A stretch of 64,000 nt of DNA from Cohnella thermotolerans DSM 17683. Its GTDB lineage: Bacteria > Bacillota > Bacilli > Paenibacillales > Paenibacillaceae. Below the pieces are notes generated by a model. The model was given only the letters and a program-made list of their open reading frames with translations. It was not told the origin of the DNA and searched no databases. The position numbers and the translations under genes were made by a program. Each line of letters begins with the position of its first letter. Position 1 is the stretch's first letter. This document shows, piece after piece, positions 63,324 to 64,000 of the stretch. The stretch is from NCBI RefSeq assembly GCF_000429825.1, contig NZ_AUCP01000001.1, forward strand, positions 310,001-374,000, read 5' to 3'.

Positions 63324-64000
63324 TTGCAGAAAGCGCAGCGCAAAGCGCAAAATAAGCAGCTTAGACAAAAACAGCAGCAGCAAAAACAAAAGCGCAACCG
63401 CATTCTCATTTGGGCGACCGCCGTCGTAGTCGTCGCCTTGATCGTCGTTGCGTTCGCGCTCAAGCCGAAGGAAGCGCCCATCGCCATCGATTACGATCAG
63501 GTGCCGACGCTGGGCTCCGCCGATGCCAAAGTCAAGCTTGCCGAATTCGGCGATTTCCAATGCCCGACGTGCCGGCTTTTCAGCTTGAGTGTACTGCCCG
63601 AGATCAAGAAGAACTACATTGACAAAGGGCTCGTCTCGATCTCGTTCCTGAACTATACGATCATCGGTCCGGACTCCTACACCGCGGCGCTGGCCGCCCA
63701 ATCGGTCTACCATCAGAACAAAGACGAATTCTGGAAATATTACGACGTGCTGTACAAAAACCAGCAGGACGAAAACAGCGGGTGGGCTACGACCGACCGC
63801 CTGGTCGAATTGGCGCGGAACAACGGCATCCAGGTCGATTACGACAAGCTGCGGTCGGATATCGAGAACAAGACGTATGCCGACGAAGTGGACAAGCAGA
63901 ACAATCTGGCGGAGCGCAAGCGGTTCCCCGGCACGCCGACCGTTCTTCTGAACGGAACGAGGCTGACTGACAATCAGGCCCTGCAGGCAGACCATCTCAA
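63324..64000 (+). CDS. DsbA/BdbD-like thiol oxidoreductase, 3' end outside window
   Basis: The frame stays open to the end of the window (225 codons). Very basic, Gln/Lys-rich N-terminus, one membrane segment (about 27-46), then a thioredoxin-fold domain with the redox pair Cys80-Pro-Thr-Cys83 in GDFQCPTCRL and the cis-Pro region GTPTVLLNG. BdbD-type proteins form disulfides in secreted proteins. The start is TTG at 63324 with AAAGGAAG upstream; no in-frame ATG precedes it. Confidence 0.85.
   Translation, partial: MQKAQRKAQNKQLRQKQQQQKQKRNRILIWATAVVVVALIVVAFALKPKEAPIAIDYDQVPTLGSADAKVKLAEFGDFQCPTCRLFSLSVLPEIKKNYIDKGLVSISFLNYTIIGPDSYTAALAAQSVYHQNKDEFWKYYDVLYKNQQDENSGWATTDRLVELARNNGIQVDYDKLRSDIENKTYADEVDKQNNLAERKRFPGTPTVLLNGTRLTDNQALQADHL

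Overview
The window reads as chromosomal DNA of a high-GC, endospore-forming Firmicute of the Paenibacillaceae (Cohnella/Paenibacillus-like). Grounds: a complete Bacillus-type division and cell-wall (dcw) cluster with spoVD and spoVE, the spoIIGA-sigE-sigG operon, BshC (bacillithiol), meso-DAP-type MurE, many Gram-positive ribosome binding sites of GGAGG type, and small Bacillales families (DUF2626, DUF3397, DUF3907, YlaH, YlaJ, RsfA). Genus assignment is inference. No rRNA, tRNA or CRISPR array was recognised.

Region 1 (1-13024 and on to 27165, almost all on the minus strand, so transcription runs from high to low coordinates): mraZ, rsmH, ftsL, pbpB, spoVD, murE, murF, mraY, murD, spoVE, murG, murB, murA, divIB, ftsA, ftsZ, then spoIIGA, sigE, sigG, ylmC, pgeF (ylmD), ylmE, sepF and the first codons of ylmG. 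The order follows the Bacillus dcw/ylm order. Between ftsZ and spoIIGA sits a decaying YtrA-type operon: an intact GntR regulator, an ABC ATPase reduced to its two ends, and a frameshifted permease, followed by a 51-bp tandem repeat array. Three 67-bp direct repeats separate sigG from ylmC.

Region 2 (27180-41667): a four-unit MraZ operator, then genes apparently inserted between mraZ and the usual upstream neighbours bshC and panE: a DUF4349 lipoprotein, an orphan RutA-like flavin monooxygenase, ahcY, then bshC, an oligopeptide ABC transporter (oppABCDF) with a terminator between oppA and oppB, DUF3397, panE and an RsfA-family prespore regulator.

Region 3 (41767-53734): DUF2626, a structured gene-free stretch, a MidA-family methyltransferase, an exported coiled-coil protein and a solute-binding-like protein whose 3' ends overlap, then the yla group (ylaK, ylaJ, ylaH, typA) with an LCP cell-wall ligase.

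Region 4 (53893-64000): two divergent TerC-family membrane proteins, an IS1182-type transposase relic followed by a second array of the same 51-bp repeat family, thiI with its cysteine desulfurase, a lytic transglycosylase, DUF1540, DUF3907, a subtilisin-family protease and a truncated DsbA-like thiol oxidoreductase.

Functionally, most of the window makes peptidoglycan precursors (MurA to MurG, MraY), polymerises and crosslinks them at the septum (SpoVE, SpoVD, PbpB, with FtsL/DivIB/FtsA/FtsZ/SepF), and switches the same machinery to sporulation (SigE, SigG, SpoIIGA). Putative promoters for sigma-H (ftsA), Spo0A/sigma-A (spoIIGA) and sigma-F (sigG, rsfA) are described; all come from reading the sequence and are untested. 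Interesting accessory features are the decayed transporter operon, the shared 51-bp repeat arrays, the IS relic and the structured intergenic segment at 42.15-42.46 kb. I did not find clear evidence of a wholly new system.
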